From contig NZ_NGNS01000006.1 in the NCBI RefSeq assembly GCF_002165625.1, forward strand, positions 62,001-126,000: DNA of 64,000 nucleotides, written 5' to 3'. Below are positions 16,922 to 26,689 of this stretch, one piece after another; positions within the stretch are counted from its first letter, which is position 1, and each line of letters begins with the position of its first letter. The notes under the pieces were generated by a model. It did not search any database and was not told the DNA's origin. It was given only the letters and a program-made list of their open reading frames with translations. The stretch comes from Neiella marina (GTDB lineage: Bacteria; Pseudomonadota; Gammaproteobacteria; Enterobacterales; Neiellaceae). A program made the translations under genes and the position numbers.

Positions 16922-18278
16922 CGCGCTCTCTTATCGGTAGAGTGACCGAGAAGGTGGTTTTCCCGGGAACACTGTTCAGCACTATTCGACCGTTATAGCT
17001 ATCCACCAGTCGCATTACAATTGATAGCCCCAACCCCAGACCGAATTGTAAGCCATTCTTTTTAGTCGTGAAGTTGGGTTGAAAAATCTTGTCCTGGAGC
17101 TCTTCAGGGATCCCTGGGCCGGTGTCGGAGATTTTGATTTTCACTGCATCTTTAAGCACCCGCGTGCTCACCCGAATTGAGGGAGAAGAAGTCGCCGCTT
17201 GCTCCATGGCATCGCAAGCGTTTTTGATAATATTGACCCAGATTTGAATCAGCTCGGTGAGATTACCGTAAATGGCCGGTAACTCCCTCAGTTGGGTATC
17301 GAGTTGCACCGCTCGAAGATTACTTTTCAGCAGTGATAACGCTTGTTCGATGGAGTCAATCACGCACACTCCTTCGCCGCGTTCAAAGCTACCGCCGCCG
17401 AGAATTTTAACTGACTTAACAATGCCGGTCGCATGCTTGGCAGCCACCTGCATGTCGTGAAAATCAACGCCCAATTGCCAAAATTGAGCAACCTCTTCCA
17501 AATTCTTAATGACGTTTTGATCCAGCACGCTGGCATCATCCATCGACGAGGCCATTTTGGCCAACAGCTTGGCAGTTTCTTTGTTGATGTTGAGCTTGCG
17601 GGCAAATTCTCTGGTGCGTTGGCGCACCTCCAAACTATTGAGACGTTGGCCTTCGTCGAGACCATTCTTAAAAAAGGCAAACTTCTTCGGTTCGCGTTCC
17701 TTTAAGATATCTTCAATAAACTCGCTAATGTACTCACTTTTGCGAGCCAAAACGCCAATCGAGTTATTCAACTCATGCGCCAAACCAGCCGACAGCTGAC
17801 CTAAGGTCGACATTTTCTCGGCTTGTAGCAAGCGTTTCTGGGTTCGTTGCCGTTCAAGCGCAGCATGGCTAGATCTTAATTGCCGGGTGATCAGAGCATT
17901 GACGATCACCGGGTTAAATTGTTCAATCAATGAACCATATTGGTATTCGTCTTCCGCCGGCGTAGATAGCTCAATGTAGGCCATTGAACACTCAGTTTCG
18001 GCAACCACTTTAGAGTAGCTCCGATGGCTGCGCCCAAAGAAGCTTTGCAAACCAATAAACATGTCAGGTCCAGAGCGAAAAATCTCCACGGGTTCACCGT
18101 CAATACTCTGAAAACCGACAATGGTTCCCTCAAGAATCAAATACAGCTTGTCGTTGAACTCGCCTTGCTCGAGCAAGGTTTTGCCTTTCTTTAGGGTAAA
18201 ATGGCGCTCCAGCCTACCGAAATAAACTTGCTTAATACGCTGGTATGCTGGGCTATCGACCAGCTCAGAATCGAACAT
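16908..18278 (-). CDS. Sensor histidine kinase with cyclic-nucleotide-binding domain
   Basis: A soluble 456-residue kinase; no membrane segment is evident. The N-terminal ~130 residues are a CRP-type cNMP-binding domain (FTLKKGKTLLEQGEFNDKLYLILEG is its typical strand pattern). A coiled linker and a HisKA-like dimerisation helix with the phospho-accepting histidine in AGLAHELNN (about residue 168) follow, then a HATPase_c domain with NIIKNACDAM (N box), DTGPGIP (G1) and FGLGLGLSIV (G2). The combination senses an intracellular ligand rather than an external one. It is followed by its receiver partner with a 14-bp overlap. Whether the cNMP pocket binds cAMP, c-di-GMP or nothing is not determinable here. 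Confidence 0.92.
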   Translation of the reverse strand: MFDSELVDSPAYQRIKQVYFGRLERHFTLKKGKTLLEQGEFNDKLYLILEGTIVGFQSIDGEPVEIFRSGPDMFIGLQSFFGRSHRSYSKVVAETECSMAYIELSTPAEDEYQYGSLIEQFNPVIVNALITRQLRSSHAALERQRTQKRLLQAEKMSTLGQLSAGLAHELNNSIGVLARKSEYISEFIEDILKEREPKKFAFFKNGLDEGQRLNSLEVRQRTREFARKLNINKETAKLLAKMASSMDDASVLDQNVIKNLEEVAQFWQLGVDFHDMQVAAKHATGIVKSVKILGGGSFERGEGVCVIDSIEQALSLLKSNLRAVQLDTQLRELPAIYGNLTELIQIWVNIIKNACDAMEQAATSSPSIRVSTRVLKDAVKIKISDTGPGIPEELQDKIFQPNFTTKKNGLQFGLGLGLSIVMRLVDSYNGRIVLNSVPGKTTFSVTLPIRERDGKD

Positions 18279-18421
18279 CTATTTGTATCCTAAACATTTA
18301 TTAAGCACAAACCATCGGCAATTATGTCAACTCTAGTAGAGTCTTGGGTAATCACCCTGTGATGGATCAATTTGTCGAAATAGAATTACTGGCAAAGCAA
18401 TGGAATTCTGTCACGATCACG

Positions 18422-18447
18422 AAAAAGGCCAACGATATCGTTGGCCC
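18422..18447 (-). terminator. Rho-independent terminator of aldo/keto reductase gene
   Basis: GGCCAACGAT-ATCGTTGGCC (18427-18446) is a perfect 20-bp palindrome followed by TTTTTC on the minus strand, 28 bp after the reductase stop. Confidence 0.85.
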
Positions 18448-18474
18448 CTCAACATCACCTAACCTAGTCAAACG

Positions 18475-19446
18475 TTAGGGCACATGCTTACCGCGAGCGG
18501 CGAACAACAAATCATACCAATGCTCTCGGCTCAGAGTGACACGTTCAACATCCGCACATGCGCGAATCCGATCGGAGTTTACAGTACCAATCACAGGCTG
18601 AATCTGAGCAGGATGACGAGTCAGAAAAGCCAGCACAATGGCTTCGCGACTGACCTGATAAAGACCTGCATAGTGCGCCACCTTGGCCGCGGTTTGATGA
18701 ATATGATCCGGTTGACCATCTAAGTTTCGGCCAGAAAACAAGCCCTGTGACATACTGCCCCACGCTTGCAATTGAATGCCGTGGGTTTGGCAATATTCGA
18801 TGGTGCCTGATGGGAAATTGATATTGCTCCCCTCGGGGTTGGCAACCAAAATACCATCCTCAACCCAACCCAAGTTAGTTAGGCTCATTTCAAGTTGATT
18901 GGCAATCAACGGCTCTGGCAGGTGGCGTTGTAAAAACTCCATCTGCTGACCACTCATGTTAGATACACCGAAGTAACGCACCTTGCCTTGACTGGACAGC
19001 TGTTCAAACGCCCGAACCACTTCCTCAGTTGCCATCAACGGGTCAGGACGATGCAACATGAGCGTATCGAGATACTCGGTTTGAAGCCGCTGTAGAATGT
19101 TATCAACGCTCTGGATAATCCATTGCTCGGAAAAGTCGTAGCGGTTAGGTCCTTGCTCGTCACCAAAGCGAATGCCGCATTTGGATTGCAGAATCAGTTT
19201 TTCCCGAAGCTCTGGACGCTCAGCCAAAACTCGCCCAAATACTTTTTCAGCCTTGCCTGTACGGTAGATATCAGCATGGTCAATATGGTTAATGCCAACG
19301 TCGAGCAAGGTATCGACAACTTGATGTGCTAGCCTCACATCATTGTCGTTAATATCTTCGCCATGCCACTCGCCGCCAAGGCCCATACAGCCATAGGAAA
19401 GCCGGCTGACATCCGGAAAATATTTGTCTAAAGGTAGCCTTATCAT
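18475..19446 (-). CDS. Aldo/keto reductase (YdhF-like)
   Basis: A cytosolic NADPH-dependent carbonyl reductase of 323 residues with a TIM-barrel fold. The catalytic tetrad is visible: Asp in NHIDHADIY (about residues 55-58), Tyr of the same motif, Lys in LILQSKCG (about 89) and His in LMLHRPD (about 131). The length and the SNMSGQQMEFLQ/EMSL pattern resemble E. coli YdhF. Natural substrate is unknown. It is a single gene with its own terminator; the ATG at 19446 has AAGAGA upstream. Confidence 0.92.
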   Translation of the reverse strand: MIRLPLDKYFPDVSRLSYGCMGLGGEWHGEDINDNDVRLAHQVVDTLLDVGINHIDHADIYRTGKAEKVFGRVLAERPELREKLILQSKCGIRFGDEQGPNRYDFSEQWIIQSVDNILQRLQTEYLDTLMLHRPDPLMATEEVVRAFEQLSSQGKVRYFGVSNMSGQQMEFLQRHLPEPLIANQLEMSLTNLGWVEDGILVANPEGSNINFPSGTIEYCQTHGIQLQAWGSMSQGLFSGRNLDGQPDHIHQTAAKVAHYAGLYQVSREAIVLAFLTRHPAQIQPVIGTVNSDRIRACADVERVTLSREHWYDLLFAARGKHVP

Positions 19447-19608
19447 TTGAATCTCTTGTGGTAATTAGTGTTGGACTCTGATCGAGCCGGGATAAGTATA
19501 TACCCAATCCGGCTGCGATGAACTTCATCGACCGGTCGCTGTCCAATTAAATCTCAAGCCAAACCAAAGTGGTTTGCTGTTGTTGTTATAGAATCACAGG
19601 TAGCCGGC

Positions 19609-20172
19609 ATGAAAAACACTAAGTTATCGAGACGTCATTTTGTCACCGCGGCCAGCGGCATGGCCTTCGTTGCAGGGTTTGGTGCGCCAGCAGTTGCTTT
19701 GGCTGCCACCACCAAGGCATCCAACAATTGCCGCCAATTGGCATTAACTCATATCCACACTGGTGAATCAGCGACGCTGGTTTATTTTGAAAACGGCCAT
19801 TACTTAGACGAGGGAGTTGCTGAAATTAGTCACTTATTACGAGACTTTCGCACCAATGAAACACTCGCGATGGACCGTTCGGTTTTAGATCAGCTTTACT
19901 TGCTCAACAGTCAGTTGGGTTTCGCTAAGCCGATGGAAATCATTGGCGGCTATCGCTCGCCAAAAACCAATGAAAAGCTGCGCCAAGAAGGCCGAGGCGT
20001 AGCCAAAAAAAGTTACCACATGAAAGGTCAGGCAATCGATGTTGCTTTTCCCGGCGTGGCGATAGCAAACGTTAGAAAGGCGGCTATCAGTATGAAAGCC
20101 GGTGGCGTCGGCTACTACCCCAAAAGCGGTTTTATCCACCTCGACTCGGGCCCAGTCAGAAGCTGGGGTTAG
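19609..20172 (+). CDS. Tat-exported DUF882 / M15-like peptidase (YcbK type)
   Basis: A 187-residue periplasmic protein. The N terminus carries a twin-arginine signal (SRRHFVTAASG followed by a hydrophobic stretch ending VALAATT), so it is probably exported folded with its metal. The body matches the DUF882 / Peptidase M15_2 family: the zinc-site pattern is KSYHMKGQAID (His and Asp, about residues 137-145) and SGFIHLDSGPVR (His, about residue 180). Relatives such as E. coli YcbK (MepK) are murein endopeptidases that cut cross-links. Peptidoglycan remodelling is inferred from the family. No operon partner is seen. Confidence 0.9.
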   Translation: MKNTKLSRRHFVTAASGMAFVAGFGAPAVALAATTKASNNCRQLALTHIHTGESATLVYFENGHYLDEGVAEISHLLRDFRTNETLAMDRSVLDQLYLLNSQLGFAKPMEIIGGYRSPKTNEKLRQEGRGVAKKSYHMKGQAIDVAFPGVAIANVRKAAISMKAGGVGYYPKSGFIHLDSGPVRSWG

Positions 20173-20192
20173 CTATCCAAATTTGGCGTGTC

Positions 20193-20786
20193 CTAGCTGG
20201 CACGCCAAGAATTGAGCACTTGCCGCAACTGCGACAACACCGAAGCCATCCATTGTGAATCTGGCTCGACACAATTGCTGCCAACTACGCCACGATAAAA
20301 AGTCACCAAAAAGTCAGCCGCTTGCCAAACAGCGAGGGATGACTGCGCCTGGCCTTTGTCCACCGAGCGTTGCAATACGCTGATAAAGCTTTGTTTCAAT
20401 TGCTTATTGGCTCGTGCAGTGAGCGCCGCAACATCTTCGTATTCAGGAGAAACTTCTCGCGATGCCTCAAACACAAAACAGCTCAAGCGATCGGGTTGCT
20501 CGGCCAAGTAATTCATGGTGTCGGCAAAGAAAGTTTCGATAGCACCAATATCATCACTTTCAAGCAATGGCTTGATCGCAGGTTCAAACATGGTGCGGAT
20601 GTAAAGCTCCACAGCCTGCCGGTAAAGCTGACGCTTTTCGCCGAAGGCGTTGTAGATACTGTAACGTTTTAGTTGAAGGTGTGATTCCAGATCATCCAAA
20701 GACGTCGCTTTGAACCCTTGTCGCCAAAAAAGATTCATTGCAACTGTCAATTTTTCTTCTGAATCAAAGGTTTTTGGCCGCGCCAT
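20193..20786 (-). CDS. TetR family transcriptional regulator
   Basis: A 197-residue repressor-type regulator. The N-terminal helix-turn-helix is at residues ~8-55 (FWRQGFKATSLDDLESHLQLKRYSIYNAFGEKRQLY pattern), and the rest is an all-helical ligand-binding domain of the kind seen in AcrR/YxaF-like members with a cysteine-containing pocket (RLSCFVFEASRE). The ribosome site GAGGAG precedes the ATG. There is no adjacent divergent gene: upstream is proA's terminator and downstream is the convergent M15-like gene. The target is therefore unknown. Confidence 0.92.
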   Translation of the reverse strand: MARPKTFDSEEKLTVAMNLFWRQGFKATSLDDLESHLQLKRYSIYNAFGEKRQLYRQAVELYIRTMFEPAIKPLLESDDIGAIETFFADTMNYLAEQPDRLSCFVFEASREVSPEYEDVAALTARANKQLKQSFISVLQRSVDKGQAQSSLAVWQAADFLVTFYRGVVGSNCVEPDSQWMASVLSQLRQVLNSWRAS

Positions 20787-20920
20787 AGCGCCTCCTCAAA
20801 GGTCAAGGCCGATAACGTTAACAATTGAGCAACACAGACTCAAGGCAAATAGGAATTATTTACATATGTTTACAGAATAGAACCGTACCGTTTTTTCCCC
20901 AAGCAATAAACTTGCGCCAT

Positions 20921-20947
20921 AAAAAAGCCGCATGAACATGCGGCTTT
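20921..20947 (-). terminator. Rho-independent terminator of proBA
   Basis: AAAGCCGCATG (20924-20934), loop AA, CATGCGGCTTT (20937-20947), with a run of six T on the minus strand, 25 bp after the proA stop. Confidence 0.93.
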
Positions 20948-20971
20948 CAAAACAAACCTCGGTATGGATCT

Positions 20972-22231
20972 CTAGCTGCGGCTCAGATAGTTACCTTCAC
21001 CAATCCATTTATAGGTCGTCAGCTCAGTCAAACCCATTGGGCCTCGCGCATGCAGCTTCTGGGTCGAAACAGCCACTTCAGCGCCTAAACCGAATTGCGA
21101 GCCGTCAGTGAAACGAGTTGAGGCATTGACGTAAACAGCAGCAGAGTTCACTGCCCCAACGAAAGCGTTGGCACTGGCAAGTGACTCGGTCAAAATCGCA
21201 TCTGAATGCTGGGTTGAGTGCTCTCGGATATGATCAACGGCTACATCTAAATCATCGACAACCCGAACAGATAGCACCAGCGATAGCCATTCTTGGTCGA
21301 AATCATCGCCACCAGCAGGGGCTTGGGCGATGGAGTGGTTAGCCAGAATTGCCGAGCTCGCCTCATCAAGTCTTAACTCAACACCACTTGCAGCCAATCG
21401 ATCGGCCACTTTTGGTAGGAGCTGGTCGGCAATCGCTTGGTGAACCAACAAGGTGTCCAGGGCATTACAAACACTTGGGCGCTGAACCTTGGCATTTTCA
21501 ATAATGTCAACAGCAGCGGCTTGTTGTGCTGACTCATCGACGAAAATGTGGCAAATACCAATACCACCGGTGATCACCGGAATGGTTGACTGCTCGATAC
21601 ACAGCTGGTGTAACCCTTTGCCGCCACGAGGGATAATCATATCGACGTAGCGATCCAGTTTCAGCAACTGCGCCACTAGCGCCCGATCAGGATCGTTAAT
21701 CGATTGAATGGCATTGCCATCAATACCATGTTGTTCCAGCGCTTGCTGGATAATGGCAGTCAGTGCTTTGTTCGAGTGAGTGGTTTCTTTGCCACCGCGC
21801 AAGATACACGCATTGCCGGTCTTCAGACTCAATGCGGCGACATCAATGGTGACGTTGGGGCGAGCTTCGTAGATGACTCCTAAAACTCCGACAGGCACAC
21901 GGCGTTTACGCAAGCGCAAGCCATTTTCCAGTACCTTCGCATCAAATTCTTCACCAACCGGATCCGCTAAGTGAGCAACCATTCTGACATCTGCCGCGAT
22001 CGCCGCCAAACGTTCTTCAGTCAGTAGCAAGCGGTCCAGCAAGGCGTCGGTCAAGCCATTGCTTTTGCCCTGTTCAATATCTTTGCTATTGGCCGCCAGG
22101 ATGGTTTCACTTTGCTGTTCCAATAAGTCTGCAAGGCACAGCAATGCGCCATTTTTGGCATTACTCGACAAGCCCGCTAATTGATAACTGGCTTTTCTGG
22201 CAGCCAGTCCCATTGCATTTAAATCAGTCAT
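20972..22231 (-). CDS. proA: Gamma-glutamyl phosphate reductase
   Basis: The second step of proline biosynthesis: NADPH-dependent reduction of gamma-glutamyl phosphate to glutamate-5-semialdehyde in the cytosol. The protein has 419 residues, the usual length. ALDH-superfamily landmarks are visible, including [20 protein letters not shown] near residue 120, [11 protein letters not shown] near 200, and the catalytic cysteine segment [19 protein letters not shown] near 255. It starts 21 bp downstream of proB, forming a proBA operon that ends in a clear terminator. Confidence 0.97.
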   Translation of the reverse strand: MTDLNAMGLAARKASYQLAGLSSNAKNGALLCLADLLEQQSETILAANSKDIEQGKSNGLTDALLDRLLLTEERLAAIAADVRMVAHLADPVGEEFDAKVLENGLRLRKRRVPVGVLGVIYEARPNVTIDVAALSLKTGNACILRGGKETTHSNKALTAIIQQALEQHGIDGNAIQSINDPDRALVAQLLKLDRYVDMIIPRGGKGLHQLCIEQSTIPVITGGIGICHIFVDESAQQAAAVDIIENAKVQRPSVCNALDTLLVHQAIADQLLPKVADRLAASGVELRLDEASSAILANHSIAQAPAGGDDFDQEWLSLVLSVRVVDDLDVAVDHIREHSTQHSDAILTESLASANAFVGAVNSAAVYVNASTRFTDGSQFGLGAEVAVSTQKLHARGPMGLTELTTYKWIGEGNYLSRS

Positions 22232-22252
22232 CTTGGTTCCATCAATTCAGTG

Positions 22253-23371
22253 CTATACAACAATTAATTCATCACGATGTATGGCTACAGTGCCGTATTC
22301 GTAGCCCAGTAGTTCAGCAATCTGCTCTGAGTGCTGACGCTTAATTTTGTCTAAATCAGCAGCGCTATAGCGGCTAATACCGCGAGCAACAATGACGCCG
22401 TCTTCGGTCAATACTCGTACCGTATCGCCACGAACAAACTGGCCATCCACCCGCAAAATACCTTTCGGCAATAAGCTACTACCCCGCTGCCGCAATGCTT
22501 TAACAGCTCCGGAATCAACCACCACATCGCCATCTGGTGCTGGCCCTGCCAGAATCCAACGTTTGCGACTAGCTGATAAGTTGGTGGTTGCAGGGAAACG
22601 GGTACCAACTCGTTGGCCTTGCCATAATTGAGTAATAACTTCGGGCTGATGACCGGCTGCTATCACCACATCGACACCGCCATGACGAGCCACATCGGCC
22701 GCTTGCAGCTTTGTTGCCATGCCGCCCGTACCCAGGCCAGTGACACTACCACCGGCAATTTGGCGCAGCGTGTCATCAATATGCTGCACTTCATCAATCA
22801 GTTGGGCATCGGGATTTGAGCGCGGATCGGCGTTAAACAAACCCGGCTGATCGGTCAATAACATCAACAAATCAGCTTCTGCCAACACCGACACTAGCGC
22901 AGATAAGTTGTCGTTATCACCGACTTTGATTTCTTGCGTCGCAACGGCGTCATTTTCGTTGACTAGCGGCACGATGCGTTGTTCCAGCAGCGCATTGACG
23001 GTATCTCTGGCGTTGAGAAAACGTTCTCTGTCTTCGACATCTGCGCGGGTTAGCAACATTTGGCCGACGTGAATACCGTACAGCTGAAACAATTGCTCCC
23101 ATACTCGAATCAGCTGACTTTGGCCGACTGCAGCCAACAACTGTTTGCTAGCAACGGTGGCGGGTAAATCCGGAAACCCAAGGTGTTCTCTGCCTGCGGC
23201 TATCGCACCAGACGTGCAAACAATGATGTCACACCCTTGTCGATGCAATGACGCCAACTGCCGAACCAGCTCAACCATGTGGGCTTTATCGAGTCGAGTA
23301 CTGCCACCAGTCAGTACACTAGTGCCAAGTTTGACGACAATACGACGATATTTGCTTGCAGAGTTAGTCAT
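22253..23371 (-). CDS. proB: Glutamate 5-kinase
   Basis: The first, feedback-controlled step of proline synthesis: ATP-dependent phosphorylation of glutamate. The protein has 372 residues with the two expected domains: an amino-acid kinase domain ([12 protein letters not shown] at residues 11-22, [20 protein letters not shown] near 140-160, [13 protein letters not shown] near 215) and a C-terminal PUA domain (about 280-360). Proline inhibition is known for the family and tends to require the PUA domain. The gene is first in the proBA operon. Confidence 0.97.
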   Translation of the reverse strand: MTNSASKYRRIVVKLGTSVLTGGSTRLDKAHMVELVRQLASLHRQGCDIIVCTSGAIAAGREHLGFPDLPATVASKQLLAAVGQSQLIRVWEQLFQLYGIHVGQMLLTRADVEDRERFLNARDTVNALLEQRIVPLVNENDAVATQEIKVGDNDNLSALVSVLAEADLLMLLTDQPGLFNADPRSNPDAQLIDEVQHIDDTLRQIAGGSVTGLGTGGMATKLQAADVARHGGVDVVIAAGHQPEVITQLWQGQRVGTRFPATTNLSASRKRWILAGPAPDGDVVVDSGAVKALRQRGSSLLPKGILRVDGQFVRGDTVRVLTEDGVIVARGISRYSAADLDKIKRQHSEQIAELLGYEYGTVAIHRDELIVV

Positions 23372-23446
23372 TGCTGGAATTTTAAAGGGCCGTTAGATTA
23401 ATTTTGGGCCAGCCAGAATAGGGGATGGCGGTTTTTCAGGCAAGTA

Positions 23447-24760
23447 TTAATCGGGGTCGATATCACAGCACAAAACCCGTGCGCCACTACCGCTGCGAAA
23501 ATAGATAGACAGCGTTTGGCACATTGAACCATCTGAAATGGACAAATACGGGGACGAGATGTGCATTCGGTCTTGCGCTTCCATGGCTTTGCGGAAATAC
23601 CCTCGGCGGCCCCAGTCGCTGCTACTGGTTTGGGCTAACGGCGATTGTGATCGAGCCACTTTATTGCTGTTAACGACACCGATCTGACGACCCTGTTCAT
23701 TCAAAATGAAGCAACGTCGTACCGAACTTAAGCGTAATAACGAGCGCGCTGAGCGTTCTAAGGTCTGACCATTTCGAACACCAAGCACGGTTTGCTGAAT
23801 GTGGTGCTGAAAGTTATCAAACAATCGTCGACGACGTTCACAATCACGGCGCCAAGCACGCTGCGATTGCACCGACAGATTCGACATTTGCAACCTAAGA
23901 TCTTCTTGATTGGGCAGTTCCTGGCGCGGATAGCCAAACAAATAACCCTGCCCCATATCGACGCCGGCATTGGAGATCAACATCGCTTGATCAACCGTTT
24001 CAATCCCCTCTGCCAGTACCAGAGCACCGCTTTGATGTACTAAATTTACCAGACCCGGCAACATTTGCTGGATTGTAGTTTCACTTGCGGCGCGAAGCAC
24101 CATGTTGCGATCAAGCTTGACGATGTCAGGCAACAAGGTCCAAATTCGCTCAAAGTTAGAATGTCCGGCACCAAAATCATCAATAGCCACCTTACAGCCC
24201 AGCGCTCGGTAGCGGCCAACGGCATCAACCAACCCTTGAGGATCATAACTGGCCTGCTCAGTCAGTTCGATCACTACGCGTCCTGGATGGACCCCCGCCC
24301 ATGCCAAAGCTGCGGCCAGATCGGCTGCATCATCCGGTTGTGAGATGAGCTGCGGTGATAAGTTGATGAACAGCCAACCCACTTGCTCCGCAACGGGCTG
24401 AAATGACGCAATGTGCAGTAACCGAGAGAGTCTCTCAAGGAGGGTTAGTTCAAGATCAGAGGAAGCGGTTTCAGTAAACAATTGCGCTGGCATCACAGTT
24501 ACACCGTGAACATCCTCACCACGAAGCAATGCTTCAACGCCAACGGTGCTTTGATGGGAGTAACTAACAATAGGCTGCAGCAAGGAAAAAAGGGACAGAT
24601 CTTTGAACGAGGCAAACCAGCGACCATCTACTTGAGAGAGTCGTGAGGCCAATAACTCGACATTGCGACGCGCCAGCGCATCCACCTGAGGGGCTCCCCC
24701 TTGTGGTCCTGAAGCAGAGACACCAGCGCTACGTAACTTTAAATTCTTTACTAAATCCAT
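23447..24760 (-). CDS. EAL domain c-di-GMP phosphodiesterase with C-terminal sensory domain
   Basis: A predicted cytosolic 437-residue protein that hydrolyses cyclic di-GMP. The EAL domain spans about residues 55-290 and keeps the catalytic set: EAL in GVEALLRGE (76-78), Asn in FINLSP, ELTE, the DDFGAG loop, VKLDR and EGIET. It should therefore be active. The last ~130 residues form a YkuI_C/PAS-Cache-like module (VRRCFILNEQGRQIGVVNS… and RGYFRKAM) without membrane segments, suggesting sensing of an internal signal. No GGDEF domain is present. It is transcribed alone between proB and frsA on the same strand. Confidence 0.93.
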   Translation of the reverse strand: MDLVKNLKLRSAGVSASGPQGGAPQVDALARRNVELLASRLSQVDGRWFASFKDLSLFSLLQPIVSYSHQSTVGVEALLRGEDVHGVTVMPAQLFTETASSDLELTLLERLSRLLHIASFQPVAEQVGWLFINLSPQLISQPDDAADLAAALAWAGVHPGRVVIELTEQASYDPQGLVDAVGRYRALGCKVAIDDFGAGHSNFERIWTLLPDIVKLDRNMVLRAASETTIQQMLPGLVNLVHQSGALVLAEGIETVDQAMLISNAGVDMGQGYLFGYPRQELPNQEDLRLQMSNLSVQSQRAWRRDCERRRRLFDNFQHHIQQTVLGVRNGQTLERSARSLLRLSSVRRCFILNEQGRQIGVVNSNKVARSQSPLAQTSSSDWGRRGYFRKAMEAQDRMHISSPYLSISDGSMCQTLSIYFRSGSGARVLCCDIDPD

Positions 24761-24926
24761 GCGGCAATTCGCTTAGCACATTTGTTAGATTGCGCAAGTA
24801 AGTGACCACACTTTTACACATTGCTAACAAATAAAAAACCCTTTTGAGTGAATAAAACAGAATAAACTCAATCAGTTTGTGGGGGATTTCAAATAAATAT
24901 GCAGCCAAGAAAAAGGCTGATAAAAG

Positions 24927-26168
24927 CTACAGAAGGCGCTTTGCCAGCCATTTCGCGGCAGTTACGAACGCTGTATCGATGGATGAGGCAAAGGTTGGTC
25001 TTTTCAGGCGAACAAGTTCACCTTGGACCGAGCTTGAAGCAATTAATTGGGCATCAGTCATGGTGCCATATTCGTCATTGGGGTGGGCTATCGCCAGCAT
25101 AGGGACCGAGGTCCGTCGCGAGCCAAGCAAGCCTTGACGGCGCAAAGAAAAATTGGCCACAGTCGCCATCATTAGTTCAGGATAAGCAGCATCTAGCCCG
25201 AGGCGAGAGGCCCATTGGTCGAGCAACATTTGTGGAACCCGTGATGCCAGTTGCTTGTCCACCATGGCTTCGTGAACCGGCGAACCAATGGCAACGACAC
25301 CCGCGAGCAGATCGGGCTCTAGATATGCCGCTCTGACCGCTGCATGGCCACCGGCTCTCATCCCCATCATGGCGATTTTATGGCGATTAATCCACGGATT
25401 GTCTTGAATGTGATGAAGTACTTGCAAATGCAGAGCACAGGTATCTTGGTCAAGTTTCCAGTGTTCGGCATAACCAACCCCTGGCATATCGACGCCAAGC
25501 ACAGCGATACCAAGCGGTCCAAGATAGTCCCTGAATACCCGAAAATAGTCTGACTGCAGGGCATCGCCGCCACCAGCCATAATCACCAGCGGTACCGGCT
25601 CGTCGGTTTTAGGAAGATGCAAATAGCACTGCAGTTCATGGCCTTGATACGGCACTTTAATGATCTGCAGCGGATCATTCATCAGCTGACCAGCATATCG
25701 GTAGGCTTGATTGGCCAGCACGTGCGCATCCTCTGCCAACACGTCACCGCGTAAGTGAGGATAACCAGCGATGGTGTAAAACAAGCAGGATTGGAGGAAG
25801 TGTTTACGGGCGACGTCGCGCTCACCGGCTGCGCTTGCCGCTTTGCCGTCGTGCATTCTCAACGCTCCCTCTTGCGACCATTCATAGTTCCAGTTGCCCG
25901 GTCGATAACCGATGACGGTGTCGATGAGGTCTTCATGGGTGCGTTTATTAGTAGAGACAGCAATGCGCGCTTGTACTTCCTGCAAAAGCAGTGGGTCAAG
26001 TCCTTGCCAAGCCCACTTGAACACCTGCATACGGCGATACCAGCCGGACTGAACAGGACGTTGTCCGGCTTGACTATTGGCAACCGAGGATGTTTCCGAG
26101 GCCTGCTTACGTTGCATGCCTTTGACAGCACCTGAGCCATCATCTTTCATATCCGGTTGCCAAGTCAC
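24927..26168 (-). CDS. frsA: FrsA-family alpha/beta hydrolase (esterase)
   Basis: A cytosolic alpha/beta-hydrolase of 413 residues, near-identical in length to E. coli FrsA (YafA), an esterase reported to influence the fermentation/respiration balance. An N-terminal helical cap region (about 1-180) precedes the hydrolase core, with the oxyanion strand PLVIMAGGGDALQSD near residue 198. The nucleophile elbow position reads GMRAGGHAA (about 281-289), in which no serine occupies the usual central position. FrsA proteins are known to be poorly conserved here, so catalytic activity is uncertain. It lies 18 bp after gpt, reproducing the gpt-frsA pairing of enterics and vibrios. Confidence 0.9.
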   Translation of the reverse strand: MTWQPDMKDDGSGAVKGMQRKQASETSSVANSQAGQRPVQSGWYRRMQVFKWAWQGLDPLLLQEVQARIAVSTNKRTHEDLIDTVIGYRPGNWNYEWSQEGALRMHDGKAASAAGERDVARKHFLQSCLFYTIAGYPHLRGDVLAEDAHVLANQAYRYAGQLMNDPLQIIKVPYQGHELQCYLHLPKTDEPVPLVIMAGGGDALQSDYFRVFRDYLGPLGIAVLGVDMPGVGYAEHWKLDQDTCALHLQVLHHIQDNPWINRHKIAMMGMRAGGHAAVRAAYLEPDLLAGVVAIGSPVHEAMVDKQLASRVPQMLLDQWASRLGLDAAYPELMMATVANFSLRRQGLLGSRRTSVPMLAIAHPNDEYGTMTDAQLIASSSVQGELVRLKRPTFASSIDTAFVTAAKWLAKRLL

Positions 26169-26186
26169 GATACAAACTCCGTTTTG

Positions 26187-26672
26187 TTAGTCGATCTTAT
26201 CGCTTTTACACAATGGGTCGCTGTAGTTCAGTTGCATGTCCCAAGGCAGCTCAATCCAAGTGTCTTGAGCGACATCGGCGACATATTCGTCAACCAAATC
26301 GCGCCCTTGTGGTTTAGCATAGACAGTAATGAACTTCGCTTTCGGATACATCTCACGAATTTTCTTCGCCGTGTTACCCGTGTCGACCAAGTCATCAACG
26401 ACCAGCATTCCTTCACCGTCACCTTCAGCAGCACTGAGCACTTTGAGTTGTTTTTGCTGCTCATTGTGAACGTAACTAGTGATACACACTGTCTGAACCA
26501 AGCGCAGATTAAGTTCCCGCGCCAGAATGCTTGATGGCACCAGGCCGCCTCGACTGACGGCAATAATCCCCTTCCATTGGGAGGCTGGCAGTTGACGCCG
26601 AGCCAATTCACGAGTGGCGCGATGCAATTCTTCCCACGACACAAAAAATTGTTTGCTACTAGCAAATCCCAT
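26187..26672 (-). CDS. gpt: Xanthine(-guanine) phosphoribosyltransferase
   Basis: Purine salvage: transfers phosphoribose from PRPP to xanthine, guanine and, less well, hypoxanthine at the membrane-cytosol interface. The 161-residue protein has the PRPP-binding signature [16 protein letters not shown] (about residues 85-100) and the N-terminal [17 protein letters not shown] segment typical of Gpt. It sits between an NCS2 purine permease (17 bp upstream) and frsA (18 bp downstream), so import and salvage are co-expressed. Confidence 0.96.
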   Translation of the reverse strand: MGFASSKQFFVSWEELHRATRELARRQLPASQWKGIIAVSRGGLVPSSILARELNLRLVQTVCITSYVHNEQQKQLKVLSAAEGDGEGMLVVDDLVDTGNTAKKIREMYPKAKFITVYAKPQGRDLVDEYVADVAQDTWIELPWDMQLNYSDPLCKSDKID

Positions 26673-26689
26673 AGTGGATTCCTCTACGA

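Noticed and set aside
24877-25137. Plus-strand frame of 86 codons at the end of frsA
   Set aside because: Antisense to frsA with no independent support.
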